Shown piece after piece: positions 9,023 through 17,918 of a stretch of 64,000 nt of DNA. This stretch comes from Roseivirga spongicola. GTDB lineage: Bacteria; Bacteroidota; Bacteroidia; Cytophagales; Cyclobacteriaceae. Under the pieces are notes generated by a model. That model was not told the origin of the DNA. It saw only the letters and a list, made by a program, of their open reading frames with translations, and did no database searches. The stretch is taken from the NCBI RefSeq assembly GCF_001592965.1, contig NZ_LRPC01000001.1, forward strand, positions 1,240,001 through 1,304,000. The letters are read 5' to 3'. A program made the translations under genes and the position numbers. Numbering within the stretch: the stretch's first letter is position 1; each line of letters begins with the position of its first letter.

Positions 9023-10132
9023 ATGCGTGTAGCGATTATAGGAACAAGAGGTTACCCTTATGTTTATAGTGGGTATGAAACCTTTATTAAGGAACTTGTA
9101 GAGCGGTTGGTTAAAAAGGATGTTGAAGTAGTAGTGTATTGTCATCGGAATCTTTTCAGTAAGCGCCCTAAGAAGGTAAATGGTGTCAAACTAGTTTATA
9201 TACCCACTATTGAGACCAAAGCCTTGAGTCAACTGGTGCATTCTTCTCTTTCAATGATTCATGCTTCCTTTTCGAAAGCTGATGTGATTTTTGCAGTTAA
9301 TTCTGCCAACGGCCCTTTTGGAATGATAAGTAGACTTTTCGGCAAACCGACAGCCATAAACGTAGATGGTTTGGAGTGGTTAAGGCCAAAATGGAAGGGC
9401 CTTGGGGCAGCATACTTTAAGTGGGCCTCTAGACAAGCCACCAAATGGTACGATACTATTATAAATGATGCAGATGAAATGCGTAGAATTTACCTAGATC
9501 TTTTTGGTAGAGATTCTGAGGTTATTGCCTACGGGGGAAATATAAAATACTCGACTCAACCAGGCCTAATTAATGAATGGGGGCTAACAGCACATGAATA
9601 CTACTTAATTGTTGGTCGGTTTATTCCCGATAATAATTGGGGTATTATGATTGAAGGGTTTCGAAAAAGTAGGACTAAAAGAAAATTGGTGATAGTTGGT
9701 GATGTCCCATATAAAGATGACTATTCGGCTAATCTCAAAAAATTGGCTGAGATAGATGATCGTTTAGTTTTTACAGGCCTTGTGACGAACAGGGATGCAG
9801 TTGCAGAACTATTTCACAATGCTTATGTGTATATGCATGGGCATGAATTTGGAGGGACAAACCCTACAATGCTAGAAGCCTTGAGTTTTGGTTCGGCCAT
9901 TATTGCCCTTGATACAGCTTTTAATAGAGAAGTACTTCAAAATGGGAAGTATGGTCAATTTTTTGATAAAGACGAAGAAAGTGTCTGCTCACTGATTAAT
10001 GATATCGATAATGAGAAAGATCTTGTTTTAGGAATGAAAGATATATCGAGGGAAGGAATAACCGATAAGTACAATTGGGATTGTATAACCGATCAGTATA
10101 TTCAGGTATTTCAAGAAATCTGCAAAAATTAA
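9023..10132 (+). CDS. GT4 glycosyltransferase with N-terminal DUF1972 domain
   Basis: The 369-residue protein begins MRVAIIGTRGYPYVYSGYET, the hallmark of the DUF1972 domain found at the N-terminus of rhamnosyltransferase-like GT4 enzymes. The C-terminal half has the GRFIPDNNW segment and GHEFGGTNPTMLEALSFG, containing the GT4 catalytic Glu pair. It is the last plus-strand gene of this block. Its TAA at 10130-10132 overlaps the stop codon of the convergent GT2 gene, so there is no space for a terminator between them. Confidence 0.88.
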   Translation: MRVAIIGTRGYPYVYSGYETFIKELVERLVKKDVEVVVYCHRNLFSKRPKKVNGVKLVYIPTIETKALSQLVHSSLSMIHASFSKADVIFAVNSANGPFGMISRLFGKPTAINVDGLEWLRPKWKGLGAAYFKWASRQATKWYDTIINDADEMRRIYLDLFGRDSEVIAYGGNIKYSTQPGLINEWGLTAHEYYLIVGRFIPDNNWGIMIEGFRKSRTKRKLVIVGDVPYKDDYSANLKKLAEIDDRLVFTGLVTNRDAVAELFHNAYVYMHGHEFGGTNPTMLEALSFGSAIIALDTAFNREVLQNGKYGQFFDKDEESVCSLINDIDNEKDLVLGMKDISREGITDKYNWDCITDQYIQVFQEICKN

Positions 10133-11034
10133 GAGAACAGTGACTTGTTCTGAGCCTCCCAGATATGTTTTTTCTGGGTCAGGTAACCTTTGCCTTTTAG
10201 AGAAAGAAATTCTTGTAGATTTAGCCTATAGGTAGTTTCCAGTCTCGATTCATACGTCTCCAGAAAGCACTCAATAAACTGAAACTGATGTTTAAGAGGT
10301 TCTTCTTTGCCAGATAACTGCATGACGTTATTACGTACCCTTTTGAGTAAACTATTACTCCTTTTCTGATTAAATGTCAGGCTTTTCTCATGACTTCTAT
10401 GGGCACTCAAAGGTTTTTTAATGCTCTTTACCCGACCCATGGTATAAGCAACCATTCCTAGCCAGGCATCATGATAAATTTCCAGATTTTCAGGAATGTC
10501 TTTGGCGTATTTTGTAAGCTCTTTGTTCATCAAAGATGCGGAACCAGTAACCAGATTAACGATGAGGTTTGTTTGAAAACTATGTTCATAAATATCCTGT
10601 CTTCTGTTCTGCCAAAAAGTTCCCTGTAGTAATTGATCATTTTCATCGATGATCTTCATATCATGATATATGAGGGTGGGTATATCATTATCCCCTTTTT
10701 CTAATTCTAACATCTCTTTCAGACAGAGCTCTAATTTATCTTCTAACCATACATCATCCTGGTCTGCAAGAGCTATATAATCAGCCGAATAGTTCTCCTG
10801 AAGTCCTTTTTTAATATTTCTGATAACCCCAAGATTTCCTTTATTCTCATGTAAAGTGATAATTCCATGAGCATTTGCGGCTTCTCGTAATATTCTTTTA
10901 AAATCGCTCGATGAATTGTCATCATAGATATGTACTTCCTTTAGATACTTTTGGCAAAGGATGCTATTAAGCTGTTGTTGGAAGAATAGATCACCATTGA
11001 AAGTAATCATGACTACGCTGACGCTAGCTCCCAT
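10129..11034 (-). CDS. family 2 glycosyltransferase (DQDDVW type)
   Basis: The 301-residue GT-A enzyme begins with VSVVMITFNGD, then HIYDDNSSSD and ALADQDDVW, the donor/metal site typical of alpha-rhamnosyl or galactosyl GT2 transferases. YHDAWLGMVA is the acceptor-side HDxW-type segment. It overlaps the wzx-like gene upstream by 11 bases and its stop codon overlaps that of the convergent GT4 gene, so it ends a minus-strand operon of wzi-like, wzx-like and GT2 genes. Substrate unknown. Confidence 0.87.
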   Translation of the reverse strand: MGASVSVVMITFNGDLFFQQQLNSILCQKYLKEVHIYDDNSSSDFKRILREAANAHGIITLHENKGNLGVIRNIKKGLQENYSADYIALADQDDVWLEDKLELCLKEMLELEKGDNDIPTLIYHDMKIIDENDQLLQGTFWQNRRQDIYEHSFQTNLIVNLVTGSASLMNKELTKYAKDIPENLEIYHDAWLGMVAYTMGRVKSIKKPLSAHRSHEKSLTFNQKRSNSLLKRVRNNVMQLSGKEEPLKHQFQFIECFLETYESRLETTYRLNLQEFLSLKGKGYLTQKKHIWEAQNKSLFS

Positions 11035-12469
11035 AAATTTTTTTCTTCATTGTGATCATAATTTCTTTTATGAGCTCCTCTTTGAATAATAGGTGTTGTA
11101 TTAGAAAGTAAGATGTCCCACAGGTTATTATCGAAAGAGAAAAAATTAAAATAGGGTTTCCTTTTAGAAGTTCCTGTAAAGAGAAAACTATAGGAATGAA
11201 TAAAACAACACTTACTAAGGCTTTGTAAATGGCCTTCCATGGTAATGCTTTAAGAATATGACTAGGCACAAAAATACAATAGCCTATAGTGACGATAAGT
11301 TCGGTTGCTGTGTTGGCAATGGCTGCTCCAGTGCTGCCCATAGAGGGAATTAACATGATTGAGAGTATCAGAAATACAAACATCCCAATCAGGGTTGAAT
11401 AAAATATACTTCGATTTTTATTGTGTGGGATTAAAATCTGAAAAGAAATTAGGTGCCCTAGTCCTATGAGCAATGGAAGAAATGCTAAAATTCTGACATC
11501 GGAGACCGCCTTAAGGAATAGTGGGCCTGAGAAAATCAGAATAGCTTCCTTGTTTAGTAGGAAAATCCCAAATGACATTGGTATGGCTAATAAAACCAAA
11601 AACGAAAATGACTTTCCGTATAGTGATAGTTGTCCAGCCATGTTTTTCTCTTGAGCATACTTAGTTGCTCTTGGAATCATAACCACGCCCATACTAGTCA
11701 GAACTGGAATACTTACTTTTGCTAGCTTTACGGCAGAGGTGTAAAACCCAACTTCTTTTTCATCATTCAGAAACCCTAGCATGACAGTATCTAAAGTGGT
11801 GTAGATTGTAGTTGCCACAATCATTGCAAAGATTGGGAGTAATGGTTTAAAGTGACGACTCACTTCAATTTTGGCGAATGAAAAAATTTTGATGCTTCTG
11901 AAAAGAAAGAGAAAATTTAGGAAGTAATTTCCTATATAAAGAAATACCAAAAAGAATAAATACTCTAAAGTATCTTGCTGGGTTTTGACGAACGTGAAAA
12001 GTATTATCAAACTTAACCCCTTGACAAAAGCAGATCTTAGTGCTAATATTTTGAATTGCTCAGTTCCGCTGAAAAACCAATCTACATTAAATACAGTCAG
12101 AAAAATTATGGAACCGGCAATTGCATGTGCTGGCCAATTTGCGTTTAGATCTGGGATATTGATAATAACCAAGCTATAGACACCAAGAACAACAGCAACT
12201 AACATTGATAATATCACCAGCAACTCTGTTGTGACTTTGGATAAGAGCTCCTTGTTGTGTTTGACCTCCGCTATTGCTTTAACCCCGTATATTGGTATGC
12301 CAAACGCAGCGAGAATTGCAAAATACTGAGCAAATGAAAAAATGAATTGAGCTTCACCAATACCTTCCGGAGAAAGTATTCTGGCAGCATAAGGGAAAGT
12401 GACAATCGGAAAGACGATGTTTAAGAGAGAATTAAGGAGATTAAATCCATAATTTTTCTTTATAGACAT
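11024..12469 (-). CDS. Wzx-type polysaccharide flippase (MOP superfamily)
   Basis: This 481-residue protein has about 12-14 hydrophobic segments. Its N-terminus (NYGFNLLNSLLNIVFPIVTF followed by PYAARILSPEGIG) is characteristic of RfbX/Wzx flippases, in which the first helix and the Y/RxL-P-G loop are conserved. It should move the undecaprenyl-diphosphate-linked repeat unit to the periplasmic face, feeding the Wzy-like protein encoded on the opposite strand. The start codon shares one base with the stop of the Wzi-like gene (TAATG), and the 3' end overlaps the GT2 gene. Confidence 0.92.
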   Translation of the reverse strand: MSIKKNYGFNLLNSLLNIVFPIVTFPYAARILSPEGIGEAQFIFSFAQYFAILAAFGIPIYGVKAIAEVKHNKELLSKVTTELLVILSMLVAVVLGVYSLVIINIPDLNANWPAHAIAGSIIFLTVFNVDWFFSGTEQFKILALRSAFVKGLSLIILFTFVKTQQDTLEYLFFLVFLYIGNYFLNFLFLFRSIKIFSFAKIEVSRHFKPLLPIFAMIVATTIYTTLDTVMLGFLNDEKEVGFYTSAVKLAKVSIPVLTSMGVVMIPRATKYAQEKNMAGQLSLYGKSFSFLVLLAIPMSFGIFLLNKEAILIFSGPLFLKAVSDVRILAFLPLLIGLGHLISFQILIPHNKNRSIFYSTLIGMFVFLILSIMLIPSMGSTGAAIANTATELIVTIGYCIFVPSHILKALPWKAIYKALVSVVLFIPIVFSLQELLKGNPILIFSLSIITCGTSYFLIQHLLFKEELIKEIMITMKKKIYGS

Positions 12470-14106
12470 TAGAACAAATATATGAGATCAAAACTAGCCG
12501 TGAAGTTATATTTGTCAACAAAGCCAACTTGAAAAGAGGGAGTGGTATAATATTGGTATTGGTAGTTTAGGGATTTAATTACACCAAATTTTCCTCCTAT
12601 TATAAGATCATCAAATTGCCATGAACCTGTTGCAAATGCGCTGATATCAATCCAATGTCTCCTGTAATTACCTATGTGCTTAAAAAGGTCTATGTACAAG
12701 TCATTGTTATGAACATACCGTTCTAGCTGAATCCCAATCTTATTCATCTTAGAGACCCAGTTAACGTTTATTGTTTGAGCATTAGCACTTGGACCAATGC
12801 CAGCACCTAATATTTCTCCTTTGTGAGTGTAGCCATGCCTCACTCTGCTATGTATGTAAAAAGTACTGGCGTCCCGAATTATTCTACCAGACCCTTGTTG
12901 TAAAATTGTCCACTCCAAGTCAAATTCAATGAATTCCTTATTGCTACCTTTGAAGTTAAAGAGTTTACTAAAACCCACGAGGTAAGCAGCTGCGTGGCCA
13001 GGTTCTAAGAAAAAGTCTCTAAAATCTATTGAAGTATCGTTTCGTGAGAACTCAAAATAAAATTCACTTTTAGTAGATGTCCAGAAGTACCTGAAAAATA
13101 GAGATGCTAGCTGATCTCTCACGATATCATCAAACTTGTCATTATCTCTGAAAAGGTTAGAAAATGCTGGCAAATAGTCATTATTCTCTTTTGCTGTTTC
13201 GCTATACTGCTGAACTACCCGGGTAAAACCGAGTGATAGCCTTGGTATCCATTTAGGTTGATAGGTCATTGCGATACCGGATAAGTATCTCCAGTCATCG
13301 CTTCTCGGCCTGTAAATAAACTGCCCATTAACAACCATGTTGGCTCTTGGAGGATCATAACCAGACCCCTCAAGTTTTCCTGCTATCACTTGAGCCTCAA
13401 AATGGCCTATTGGTGTTTTTATAGCTTTGTTTGTATTCAGTGTAAGGTGTTGAAAGCCAGTAGCGTTATTGGACATGACCAAGGCATTCTTTTTTCCAGG
13501 ACCCCAGTAGATGTTTTGATTTGACCACCCCGCAGAAACAGGCCCCAACTCTAACTTGACTGAGCTCTGACCCCATTTAAGTTTATGAATTGGCTCGTTG
13601 CCGAAGGATTCAGGTGTGTCTATATAATTAAGCTGTCGTCCATAATAGATGCTCCATAAAGTGGTGCCTCCATCTAACGGAAAACCTTCATATTCTAGAT
13701 TTTGAGCAAAGTGGAATTCTGGGTTTATCTGAATATTCAAAGGTCCAAACTTAGCAGCAATCCCTCCAGAAACAAGTTGTTGATAACCACTTACTGGTAA
13801 AAATGTCCCATCATTCCAGCTGTAAGGTTGTTTGTGAGTGTATATTGACTGGGAGATTAGAGGTAAAACAATAAGTTTGCTCTTTTTACTAGTTGAATCA
13901 TTAAACGAGTATGGATTGTTAGACTTAAAAATATTATTACTAATAGGTCTAATCATAAAAGAAACCGTGCTGTCAAACCTCCCGAGAACTTGTTGTCTTC
14001 TATAAAAGTCTTCAATTCCAGCAGAGCCTATTGCAAGCTGTCCTTGAGCAAAAATTGTCTTAAGGGAAAATAACCAAAGAAAAAGAGACAGTATTATTCG
14101 GGGCAT
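12469..14106 (-). CDS. Wzi-family capsule assembly outer-membrane protein
   Basis: The 545-residue protein has a signal peptide (hydrophobic residues 3-18 ending FAQ) and then the alternating aromatic/polar pattern of an outer-membrane beta barrel, closing in a terminal FDLIYLF strand. The central segment WSNQNIYWGPGKKNALVMSN is the Wzi-family hallmark. Wzi is an outer-membrane lectin-like barrel that anchors capsule polymer at the cell surface. It is the first Wzi-like gene of two in this locus (the other at 14971-16473). Five bases separate it from the lipoprotein gene upstream and it overlaps wzx by one base. Confidence 0.87.
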   Translation of the reverse strand: MPRIILSLFLWLFSLKTIFAQGQLAIGSAGIEDFYRRQQVLGRFDSTVSFMIRPISNNIFKSNNPYSFNDSTSKKSKLIVLPLISQSIYTHKQPYSWNDGTFLPVSGYQQLVSGGIAAKFGPLNIQINPEFHFAQNLEYEGFPLDGGTTLWSIYYGRQLNYIDTPESFGNEPIHKLKWGQSSVKLELGPVSAGWSNQNIYWGPGKKNALVMSNNATGFQHLTLNTNKAIKTPIGHFEAQVIAGKLEGSGYDPPRANMVVNGQFIYRPRSDDWRYLSGIAMTYQPKWIPRLSLGFTRVVQQYSETAKENNDYLPAFSNLFRDNDKFDDIVRDQLASLFFRYFWTSTKSEFYFEFSRNDTSIDFRDFFLEPGHAAAYLVGFSKLFNFKGSNKEFIEFDLEWTILQQGSGRIIRDASTFYIHSRVRHGYTHKGEILGAGIGPSANAQTINVNWVSKMNKIGIQLERYVHNNDLYIDLFKHIGNYRRHWIDISAFATGSWQFDDLIIGGKFGVIKSLNYQYQYYTTPSFQVGFVDKYNFTASFDLIYLF

Positions 14107-14111
14107 TTGGA

Positions 14112-14798
14112 TTATATCTCGGGTAGTTCAACAATAGTTACTTTGAGATTATCTATTGACCAGCTCTTTAAGCATAAATCTGGTCCAGCATCTTTAATGT
14201 CTGCAGCAATGTTCAAACGTAAATCGCTTGATCCATGGGGATATTGCCTAGCAATTTCAATAAGCTTACTGCCTCCTCGTTCCCCTTTAAAGTGACAAAC
14301 ACCTGGTAAAGAAGCATCTTTAACTTCCGCGTTCTCTGGGTTATGACGAATATTTATAATATCCGGAAAACTTTGAATCGCTTCACAATCTTGGCTCTGA
14401 CACTTGGTGTTGATAATTGAGGAAAAATAAAGAGTGGAACTATCAATATTCATAATAAAGACATCCTCTCCATTACCTCGTTCCCCATCACCTTCCCATT
14501 TATCATGAATGTACAAATCGAAGCTTACTCTAATGTAGTCATGCTCTGGTATGCCGCCTAAGTTTAAGGTAATACCCCCACGCTCGAAACGACCAAGGTT
14601 CCTTGAATCGTTAAATTCAAAATATCTTTCTGCGGAATTATGGAAAATATAGAAGCTACTGTCAGTACCAATGATAGGTCTACTGTTTTGCTCATAATCA
14701 TCCCAGAAAATTACTTGCTCATCAATTAGTCTCTGACTACAACCATGTGCTGAAAGTATAAGGAAAATGAGCGGATAAAATTTAATGTGTTTTGACAT
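14112..14798 (-). CDS. lipoprotein of unknown function, LamG-like pattern
   Basis: ATG 14798 gives 228 residues beginning with a lipoprotein signal: a short basic start, a hydrophobic run and LSAHGC as lipobox; an in-frame ATG 18 bases upstream is less fitting. The body is beta-rich. The stretch IRVSFDLYIHDKWEGDG followed by GEDVFIMNID, and the closing SWSIDNLKVTI, resemble the FDLYIIDSWDG-like signature of concanavalin/LamG-like domains common in Bacteroidota surface proteins. Four Cys residues lie in the second half. Five bases separate it from the wzi-like gene, so it should serve polymer display or binding at the outer membrane. The fold is inferred from pattern only. Confidence 0.7.
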   Translation of the reverse strand: MSKHIKFYPLIFLILSAHGCSQRLIDEQVIFWDDYEQNSRPIIGTDSSFYIFHNSAERYFEFNDSRNLGRFERGGITLNLGGIPEHDYIRVSFDLYIHDKWEGDGERGNGEDVFIMNIDSSTLYFSSIINTKCQSQDCEAIQSFPDIINIRHNPENAEVKDASLPGVCHFKGERGGSKLIEIARQYPHGSSDLRLNIAADIKDAGPDLCLKSWSIDNLKVTIVELPEI

Positions 14799-14935
14799 GA
14801 GAAACATTATGTACAAAGACGACTTAAACTTAACATTAAAATTAGAAGCAATAGGTCTTTTTTATATGTAGAAGTAAGATTCTAATGTAATTGTAATTTT
14901 GCCCTACCCCATTCTAAAATAATAATGTATAAGTT

Positions 14936-14943
14936 TAGTTTTG
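14936..14943 (+). promoter_or_regulatory. candidate -7 box (TAnnTTTG) of the second wzi-like gene
   Basis: TAGTTTTG matches the Bacteroidota primary-sigma -7 consensus exactly and lies 28 bases before ATG 14971. No convincing -33 TTTG is present at 19-21 bases. The interval 14799-14935 separates divergent genes and holds no other feature I can support. Confidence 0.4.
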
Positions 14944-14970
14944 TTTCTTTACTGGAACTTCCATTTCCTA

Positions 14971-16473
14971 ATGAAAAAACTATTTCTTGCTCTCAGTTTT
15001 CTGTTAACAATTGTAATTCAAAGCATTGCTCAAGACAATATTAATCGTGATAGCCTGTCTTTTTCAGCTACTCTAGGAGCAATGGCGTACTCGGATGAAT
15101 TCGCACCATTTTTTTTAGTGCATAATCGATGGGGAGAAATTGGTGATGAACAAACTGTATTCTCGGCAGGAGAGCTGGCCTATTCTTATAGCTTAAATGA
15201 TAATTGGAATTTTGAATCGGGATTCTCCTTTAGAAATGAGATATTCTCTAGTTACTATGCAGCAGCCAACTATGATATTCTTTATCTGAGATTAGGTGCA
15301 TATAAAGAACAGCTAGGAGGATTGGCTTCTGATATAGGGGTTGTTAGTTACGGTTTAGGGAGAAATGCTCGCCCAGTTCCAATGATTGAGTTAGGAATGA
15401 ATAACTATTTTGATGTTCCTTTTACTTATGGCTACGTTCAATTTAAAGCGCATATTGGACAGCGATGGCTAGAGACAGACAGATACATCTCACGAGCAAG
15501 AATGCATAGCAAAGATGTTTTTGTTAGGATTAATTTAGAGCGTGAAATTGGCTTAAAGGTTTCTTCTGGCTTAATACATTTTGCTCAATATGGTGGAACT
15601 GATCCTATGGGAAACCAACAGCCAAGCGGTTTTGATGATTTTATGAAGGTCTTCTTTGGTCAAGGTATTCCCAATGAACTTGGGGGGACTGCTGGTGAGT
15701 CAAATGCTGTTGGAAATCATTTAGGGATGATTGAGATTGGTTTTGAGAAAAATCTTGGAGATCATAGACTGAATTTGGATTACCAATCGCCTTTTGAGGA
15801 TCAAGGTAGTATGCAAATGATCAGTCTAAAGAACTACCTTTTAGCATTTCAGTGGTTGCTGCCCAATGAGAGTAAGTTGATAAAAGAGGTAATGGTTGAA
15901 TTTACAAAAAGCAAAAGGCAGTCAGGCCCAGGGTTGCCCGATCCTGCTCCTCATTTTCCAGACGAGGCTTCTAATTTCGGAAGAGAATTTGGTGGCAGAG
16001 ATGATTATCACAATAATTATCTTTATAGATCTGGCTACTCATATCATGGAATGTCTATGGGAAATGCTCTGTTCTTAACTTATGACTGGACTCAAAATTT
16101 CTTAGAACCATACCCTAGTTACAACGCTCTTTTTTCAAATAACAGAATAGTTGCTCTGACTTTGGGAGTAAAAGGAGAGTTGTCCGGGGTGCTTGAATAT
16201 AGGTTGCAATTGGTGTCTTCCAAGAATTTCGGAACATATGCAGGGCTTTATCAGGGGAGGTTCAACTGGGGGGGAGTGGCTCTTGATCCAAACTATGATT
16301 ACGTTTTCCGAAATGGGAAAAGGCAGTATTATTCACTTTTGGATATCAAGTTTAATAAGCCTTTTAGAAATCAACCAATTGATTTAAACATCATGTTGGC
16401 CTTTGATTCAGGAGAATTATATACAAATACAGGAGCAGAAATTTCATTTAGTTATTCTTTTGTAAAGAATTAA
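14971..16473 (+). CDS. Wzi-family capsule assembly outer-membrane protein (second copy)
   Basis: The start is ATG 14971, giving MKKLFLALSFLLT and a signal peptide cut after SIAQ; the in-frame TTG at 14941 overlaps the promoter box and is rejected. The mature protein of about 480 residues shows barrel-like alternation and ends in a Phe-containing strand (ISFSYSF). RNARPVPMIELG, the PFTYGYVQFKAHIG segment and LIHFAQYGGTDP match the Bacteroidota branch of Wzi proteins. It differs strongly from the other Wzi-like protein at 12469-14106, so the two are diverged paralogues rather than a recent duplication. It precedes the sugar transferase by about 60 bases. Confidence 0.82.
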   Translation: MKKLFLALSFLLTIVIQSIAQDNINRDSLSFSATLGAMAYSDEFAPFFLVHNRWGEIGDEQTVFSAGELAYSYSLNDNWNFESGFSFRNEIFSSYYAAANYDILYLRLGAYKEQLGGLASDIGVVSYGLGRNARPVPMIELGMNNYFDVPFTYGYVQFKAHIGQRWLETDRYISRARMHSKDVFVRINLEREIGLKVSSGLIHFAQYGGTDPMGNQQPSGFDDFMKVFFGQGIPNELGGTAGESNAVGNHLGMIEIGFEKNLGDHRLNLDYQSPFEDQGSMQMISLKNYLLAFQWLLPNESKLIKEVMVEFTKSKRQSGPGLPDPAPHFPDEASNFGREFGGRDDYHNNYLYRSGYSYHGMSMGNALFLTYDWTQNFLEPYPSYNALFSNNRIVALTLGVKGELSGVLEYRLQLVSSKNFGTYAGLYQGRFNWGGVALDPNYDYVFRNGKRQYYSLLDIKFNKPFRNQPIDLNIMLAFDSGELYTNTGAEISFSYSFVKN

Positions 16474-16497
16474 CAGGATTAGAAGGATTGAATCGTT

Positions 16498-16505
16498 TAA
16501 TTTTG
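16498..16505 (+). promoter_or_regulatory. candidate -7 box of the sugar transferase gene
   Basis: TAATTTTG is an exact TAnnTTTG match. A transcript starting about 7 bases downstream would begin near 16512, after the in-frame TTG at 16509, which argues that translation starts at GTG 16533. No clear -33 element is seen. Confidence 0.42.
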
Positions 16506-16532
16506 TAATTGCAAACATTCATAAAAGCACAC

Positions 16533-17918
16533 GTGAAAAAGCGTTTTAATAGATACTTTCCTTATCTCTTTATTCTGGGAGAGCTTATTATTCTGGCAAC
16601 AATATTCTTTGTTTCTCTTTTTGTTGCATTTGGATCAGTAGATCTAGAAAAACCTTATTCATATGCTTTTCTGATTTATATATGCTCTTGGCCTGTCTTT
16701 TCTTATTTCAATAAGGATTACAAGATAGGAAGAGCAGTGAGCTACTATAATACTTTCAAAAAGGCGTTCACGAGTGTTTTTATTTTCGTTTCTCTGATTT
16801 CCCTTTTGTGGATTTTTGTGGCCGGAGAGGAAGAGATTAATCGCCATTTTATGATGGCCCTTGTATTGTTTCTTTTTGTCTGGCTTACGATCTACAGAGT
16901 TTTTGTTCACTTAGTTCTCGATAGGTATAGAGCTTTTGGAGGGAATATTCGGTATGCTGCTATTATTGGATATGATAAATTAGGTTTCAATTTATACGAC
17001 TTGTTTAAGAGAAAGCCGCACTATGGGATTAGATGTGAAGGCATTTATTCAGAGAACAATGGCCAAAATAAAAAACATAAATACCCAGTGCTAGGTGAGC
17101 TTGATGTTTTAATAGATGATGGGTTCAAGAATTACGATTTCATCTATCTCAGTGATTATTTACCCAGAGAATTAAAGAATAGAATAGTTAGAGCGGCAGA
17201 TGAGAATGCCAAGAAAGTAAAGTTGCTGCCAGAGATAAAAACGGACGTATTAAAGACTTTTGTTCTAAGAAGGTATGACTCTATTTCTGTAATAGATATT
17301 AATAGATTGCCTTTAGACAGTTGGGGCAATAGGTTAGCCAAAAGGGCGTTTGATTTATCTTTCTCACTTGTCGTTATTTTATTCGTTTTGTCATGGATGT
17401 ATCCATTGTTTGCTTTAATCATTAAACTTGAAAGCAAAGGCCCTGTTTTTTTCAAGCAGTGGAGGGAAGGGCAAGAGGGGGAGCATTTCTTGTGTTTGAA
17501 ATTTAGAACGATGATTCTTAATCGGGACTCAGATACTCAATGGGCTACAAAGCACGACCCAAGGGTTACTAGATTTGGGGCCTTCCTTAGAAAAACCTCT
17601 TTAGATGAGTTTCCTCAATTTCTAAATGTATTCCTTGGTCAAATGTCTGTAGTTGGCCCCAGACCTCATCCAATATCACTAAATGATCAGTATAAGAATT
17701 CTGTACAGAAGTTTGCTAAGAGACACGAATCTAAGCCAGGTGTAACTGGGCTGGCTCAAGCTATGGGGTATAGAGGAGAAGTCACAGACTTTTTCCAGAT
17801 GAGCTCAAGGGTTAAGCTAGACCGCTTTTACCTTCAGAATTGGTCATTTTTTCTAGACCTAAAAATTATCTTTCTAACAATTTTTGGAATAGCAAAAGGA
17901 CAAGAAAAGGCCTACTAA
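16533..17918 (+). CDS. undecaprenyl-phosphate sugar phosphotransferase (WbaP/WcaJ-like initiating enzyme)
   Basis: GTG 16533 gives MKKRFNRYFPYLFILGEL, the usual start of this family in Bacteroidota; a TTG at 16509 is the alternative. Four N-terminal membrane segments are followed by a CoA-binding-like cytoplasmic domain, a fifth hydrophobic segment near AKRAFDLSFSLVVILFVL, and the conserved bacterial sugar-transferase domain: KLESKGPVFFKQWREG, LKFRTM, the catalytic Asp-Glu pair in SLDEFPQ, and MSVVGPRPHP. The enzyme transfers a hexose-1-phosphate (often glucose or galactose) from its UDP form to undecaprenyl phosphate, the first step of repeat-unit synthesis. Its TAA directly abuts the convergent stop of the UDP-xylose synthase gene. 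Confidence 0.92.
   Translation: MKKRFNRYFPYLFILGELIILATIFFVSLFVAFGSVDLEKPYSYAFLIYICSWPVFSYFNKDYKIGRAVSYYNTFKKAFTSVFIFVSLISLLWIFVAGEEEINRHFMMALVLFLFVWLTIYRVFVHLVLDRYRAFGGNIRYAAIIGYDKLGFNLYDLFKRKPHYGIRCEGIYSENNGQNKKHKYPVLGELDVLIDDGFKNYDFIYLSDYLPRELKNRIVRAADENAKKVKLLPEIKTDVLKTFVLRRYDSISVIDINRLPLDSWGNRLAKRAFDLSFSLVVILFVLSWMYPLFALIIKLESKGPVFFKQWREGQEGEHFLCLKFRTMILNRDSDTQWATKHDPRVTRFGAFLRKTSLDEFPQFLNVFLGQMSVVGPRPHPISLNDQYKNSVQKFAKRHESKPGVTGLAQAMGYRGEVTDFFQMSSRVKLDRFYLQNWSFFLDLKIIFLTIFGIAKGQEKAY

Noticed and set aside
11466-12179. Plus-strand short ORFs across the wzx gene
   Set aside because: They are shadows of the 14-helix flippase frame, with unlikely starts and no conserved motif.
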